NCBI GenBank assembly: GCA_003539755.1
Contig: DPOH01000035.1
Location: 1 to 16,645, forward strand
Reading direction: 5' to 3'
Length of the DNA: 16,645 nucleotides
Origin: Clostridium sp.
GTDB lineage: Bacteria; Bacillota; Clostridia; Clostridiales; Clostridiaceae
In this document: positions 14,894 to 16,645 of the stretch, piece by piece
Layout: each line of letters begins with the position of its first letter
Position numbering within the stretch: position 1 is the stretch's first letter
Notes under the pieces: model-generated
The model's input: the letters and a program-made list of their open reading frames with translations, nothing else
Databases searched by the model: none
Told to the model about the DNA's origin: nothing
Made by a program: the position numbers and the translations under genes

Positions 14894-16576
14894 TTATATG
14901 TTTGCTATATTAGCTAGTTCTCCTATTGTAGTAACTCCTTTTAATACTAAATTTCTACATTCTTCTTCTAGCGTTACCATTCCATTTTTAACTGATATAT
15001 CTCTTAAAATATCTGAATTTACTCCCTGATTAATTACTTCTCTATGCTCTCTAGTAATTTCCATTATCTCGTAAATTCCCATTCTTCCTACATAGCCAGT
15101 TTCATGACAATATCCACAACCTTCTCCTTTAAACAAAGTCACTTTTTCATCTAAATCTTTACCTAAAATCTTCTTTTCTTGTTCACTTGCTTCATAAGAT
15201 GTTTTGCAATTTGAACATATTCTTCTGACAAGTCTCTGAGCTACTATTCCTACTACAGATGTTGAAACTAAATAAGGTTTAATGCCCATATCTATAAGTC
15301 TTACTATAGTTGAAGGTGCATCATTAGTATGTAAAGTACTCAATACTAAGTGCCCTGTTATTGCTGCTCTTGTCGCAATTTCTGCAGTTTCTTCATCTCT
15401 GATTTCTCCAATCATGATAATGTCTGGATCTTGTCTTAATATACTTTTTAATCCACTTGCAAATGTCAAACCTGACTTTTCATTTACATTTACCTGATTT
15501 ACCCCATCCATTGTATATTCAACTGGATCTTCTATTGTAACTATATTTAACTCATCAGAATTAACTTCATTTAATAATGTATATAATGTAGTAGATTTAC
15601 CACTACCTGTAGGCCCTGTAATAAGAATTATTCCATGGGGATTAGATATTATTTTATCTATTTTTTCTATATCCTTTTCTCCCATTCCCAATTGTCTTTT
15701 GCTTAGAATTCCATTATCTTTATTTAATATTCTTATAACTATTTTTTCACCATACACTACTGGCAATATAGAAATTCTAAGATCAATTTCTTTTTTATTT
15801 ATCTTAACCATTATCTTTCCATCTTGGGGAATTCTTTTTTCAGCAATATTTAAACCTGCCATAATTTTTATTCTAGTAACTAATGCTCCTAAACTTTCGA
15901 TACCTAATCTATTGACTGTTCTCAGTTTCCCATCAATTCTATATCTTATTATTATTTCATTTTCAAATGGTTCTATATGTATATCTGATGCATTAAGTTC
16001 AACTGAATTTTTAAATAAATAGTCAATCATTTTTACAACAGGAGCACTATTTATATCAGTATTTAACTCAAAAGCTTCTTTTGAGTTTTTTAATGCCTTT
16101 GTGCTTTCTTTAGATAACTGAATTACTGCATTATCTACATGCTGGCTGCTGTAATATATCCCTATATATTTTTTTATATCTTCCTTTTTTGATATAAATG
16201 ATTCTATTTCAAACCCAGTAGATATAGCTACATCATCAATTGCAAATATATTTAAAGGATCAGCAAGAGAAACTTTAATTTTATTATTTTCAAACCCAAA
16301 TGGTATAAGCGTATACTTTACACATAAATTCTCTGGAATTAAACTAATGGCTTTCTTATTGAAATCTACAATATTTAAGTCAACCTTTTTAATTCCTGTT
16401 TGTTGCTCTATAGCTTCAATTATGTCGTCTTCAGTTATAATTTTGCTATCTACAAGAATTTCACCTAATTTTTTACCTAATGACTTTTGAGCTTTTAATG
16501 CCTCTTGTAATTGAAAACTTGTTATTTTTCCTGCATTTACAAGAATATTACCTAACCTTCTTTTTTCAGTCGCCAT
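14894..16576 (-). CDS. pilB: PilB, type IV pilus assembly ATPase
   Basis: PilB is the hexameric cytoplasmic ATPase that powers pilus extension through PilC. In the 560-residue form, residues 1-140 are the N-terminal MshEN-type domain (EKRRLGNILVNAGKIT), which in relatives binds c-di-GMP; whether it does here is unknown. The ATPase core has Walker A GPTGSGKST (321-329), the Asp box TIEDPVEY, Walker B with the catalytic glutamate IIMIGEIRDEE (386-396), and the His box STLHTND. A tetracysteine zinc site is present (CSNC near 454-457 and CGYC near 487-490), typical of extension but not retraction ATPases. I chose ATG 16576, because the TTG at 16597 lies partly within the GGGGGAGG ribosome binding site (16588-16595). 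PilB is the first gene in the visible operon. Confidence 0.96.
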   Translation of the reverse strand: MATEKRRLGNILVNAGKITSFQLQEALKAQKSLGKKLGEILVDSKIITEDDIIEAIEQQTGIKKVDLNIVDFNKKAISLIPENLCVKYTLIPFGFENNKIKVSLADPLNIFAIDDVAISTGFEIESFISKKEDIKKYIGIYYSSQHVDNAVIQLSKESTKALKNSKEAFELNTDINSAPVVKMIDYLFKNSVELNASDIHIEPFENEIIIRYRIDGKLRTVNRLGIESLGALVTRIKIMAGLNIAEKRIPQDGKIMVKINKKEIDLRISILPVVYGEKIVIRILNKDNGILSKRQLGMGEKDIEKIDKIISNPHGIILITGPTGSGKSTTLYTLLNEVNSDELNIVTIEDPVEYTMDGVNQVNVNEKSGLTFASGLKSILRQDPDIIMIGEIRDEETAEIATRAAITGHLVLSTLHTNDAPSTIVRLIDMGIKPYLVSTSVVGIVAQRLVRRICSNCKTSYEASEQEKKILGKDLDEKVTLFKGEGCGYCHETGYVGRMGIYEIMEITREHREVINQGVNSDILRDISVKNGMVTLEEECRNLVLKGVTTIGELANIANI

Positions 16577-16587
16577 AACTAGGTCAG

Positions 16588-16595
16588 CCTCCCCC
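16588..16595 (-). promoter_or_regulatory. Ribosome binding site deciding the pilB start
   Basis: GGGGGAGG on the minus strand lies 11 nt before ATG 16576 and overlaps the upstream TTG candidate (16597-16595), which therefore cannot be its start. No convincing complete promoter is visible in the last 50 nt of the window; the operon promoter probably lies just outside it. Confidence 0.65.
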
Positions 16596-16645
16596 AACTT
16601 CTACGCCTTTAAGAGTTTATGTCAATATAAAAACTTTAAATATGC

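Noticed and set aside
16597..16625. TTGACA on the minus strand upstream of pilB as a -35 element
   Set aside because: The hexamer 17 nt downstream is AGAAGT, which is not a -10, and neighbouring spacings are no better.
16577..16645. Possible c-di-GMP riboswitch upstream of pilB, since pilus genes in clostridia can be controlled this way
   Set aside because: Only about 70 nt are visible before the pilB ATG, and neither the conserved GGACGCAAAG-like core nor a complete fold can be found. A riboswitch could still lie outside the window.
1..16645. Mobile element, integron, prophage or CRISPR signatures
   Set aside because: No transposase, integrase, terminal inverted repeats, regularly spaced repeats or tRNA-linked attachment sites were seen; composition is even across the window.

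Overview
The window is AT-rich, low-GC Gram-positive DNA that looks like Clostridium sensu stricto or a close relative. The evidence is the A/T-rich codon use, strong GGAGG-type ribosome binding sites, several GTG/TTG-start candidates, and a type IV pilus (T4P) locus with the clostridial order pilB-pilC-pilA-pilM-pilN-pilO-minor pilins. No rRNA, tRNA, CRISPR array, insertion sequence or phage gene was seen.

Layout. Positions 1-1827 (minus) hold a long open frame that runs off the left edge. It encodes a very long, soluble, coiled-coil-like protein of unknown function. A 230-bp divergent region (1828-2057) carries candidate promoters for this gene and for an aspartate kinase gene (2058-3377, plus), the only clear metabolic gene. 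A strong bidirectional terminator (3393-3430) separates the kinase from everything to its right. The rest, 16576 down to 3446, is one minus-strand T4P operon: PilB assembly ATPase, PilC platform protein, PilA major pilin, PilM/PilN/PilO alignment complex, three further pilin-like proteins, and last a large secreted protein with two von Willebrand factor A (VWA) domains.

How the genes fit together. PilB and PilC drive extrusion of PilA. PilM, PilN and PilO form the inner-membrane ring linking motor and pilus. The three pilin-like proteins resemble the I/K/J minor-pilin set that primes and caps pili: one Glu5 pilin, one very large pilin without Glu5, and a second Glu5 pilin. The secreted VWA protein at the operon end is a plausible pilus-tip adhesin, analogous in position and domain type to PilY1/PilC proteins. 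That role is inferred. A retraction ATPase (PilT) and a prepilin peptidase (PilD) are not in the window, although at least three products need such a peptidase.

Regulatory structure is concentrated around pilA. A stem-loop precedes it in the pilC-pilA gap and a 16-bp terminator hairpin follows it before pilM. This suggests pilA mRNA is kept in excess over the flanking genes.

The most unusual parts are the double-VWA protein with a Cys-x-x-Cys insert directly after its metal site, the 719-residue Glu5-less pilin with a repetitive beta-rich body, the PilO with an extra C-terminal domain, and the unrecognised coiled-coil protein at the left edge.
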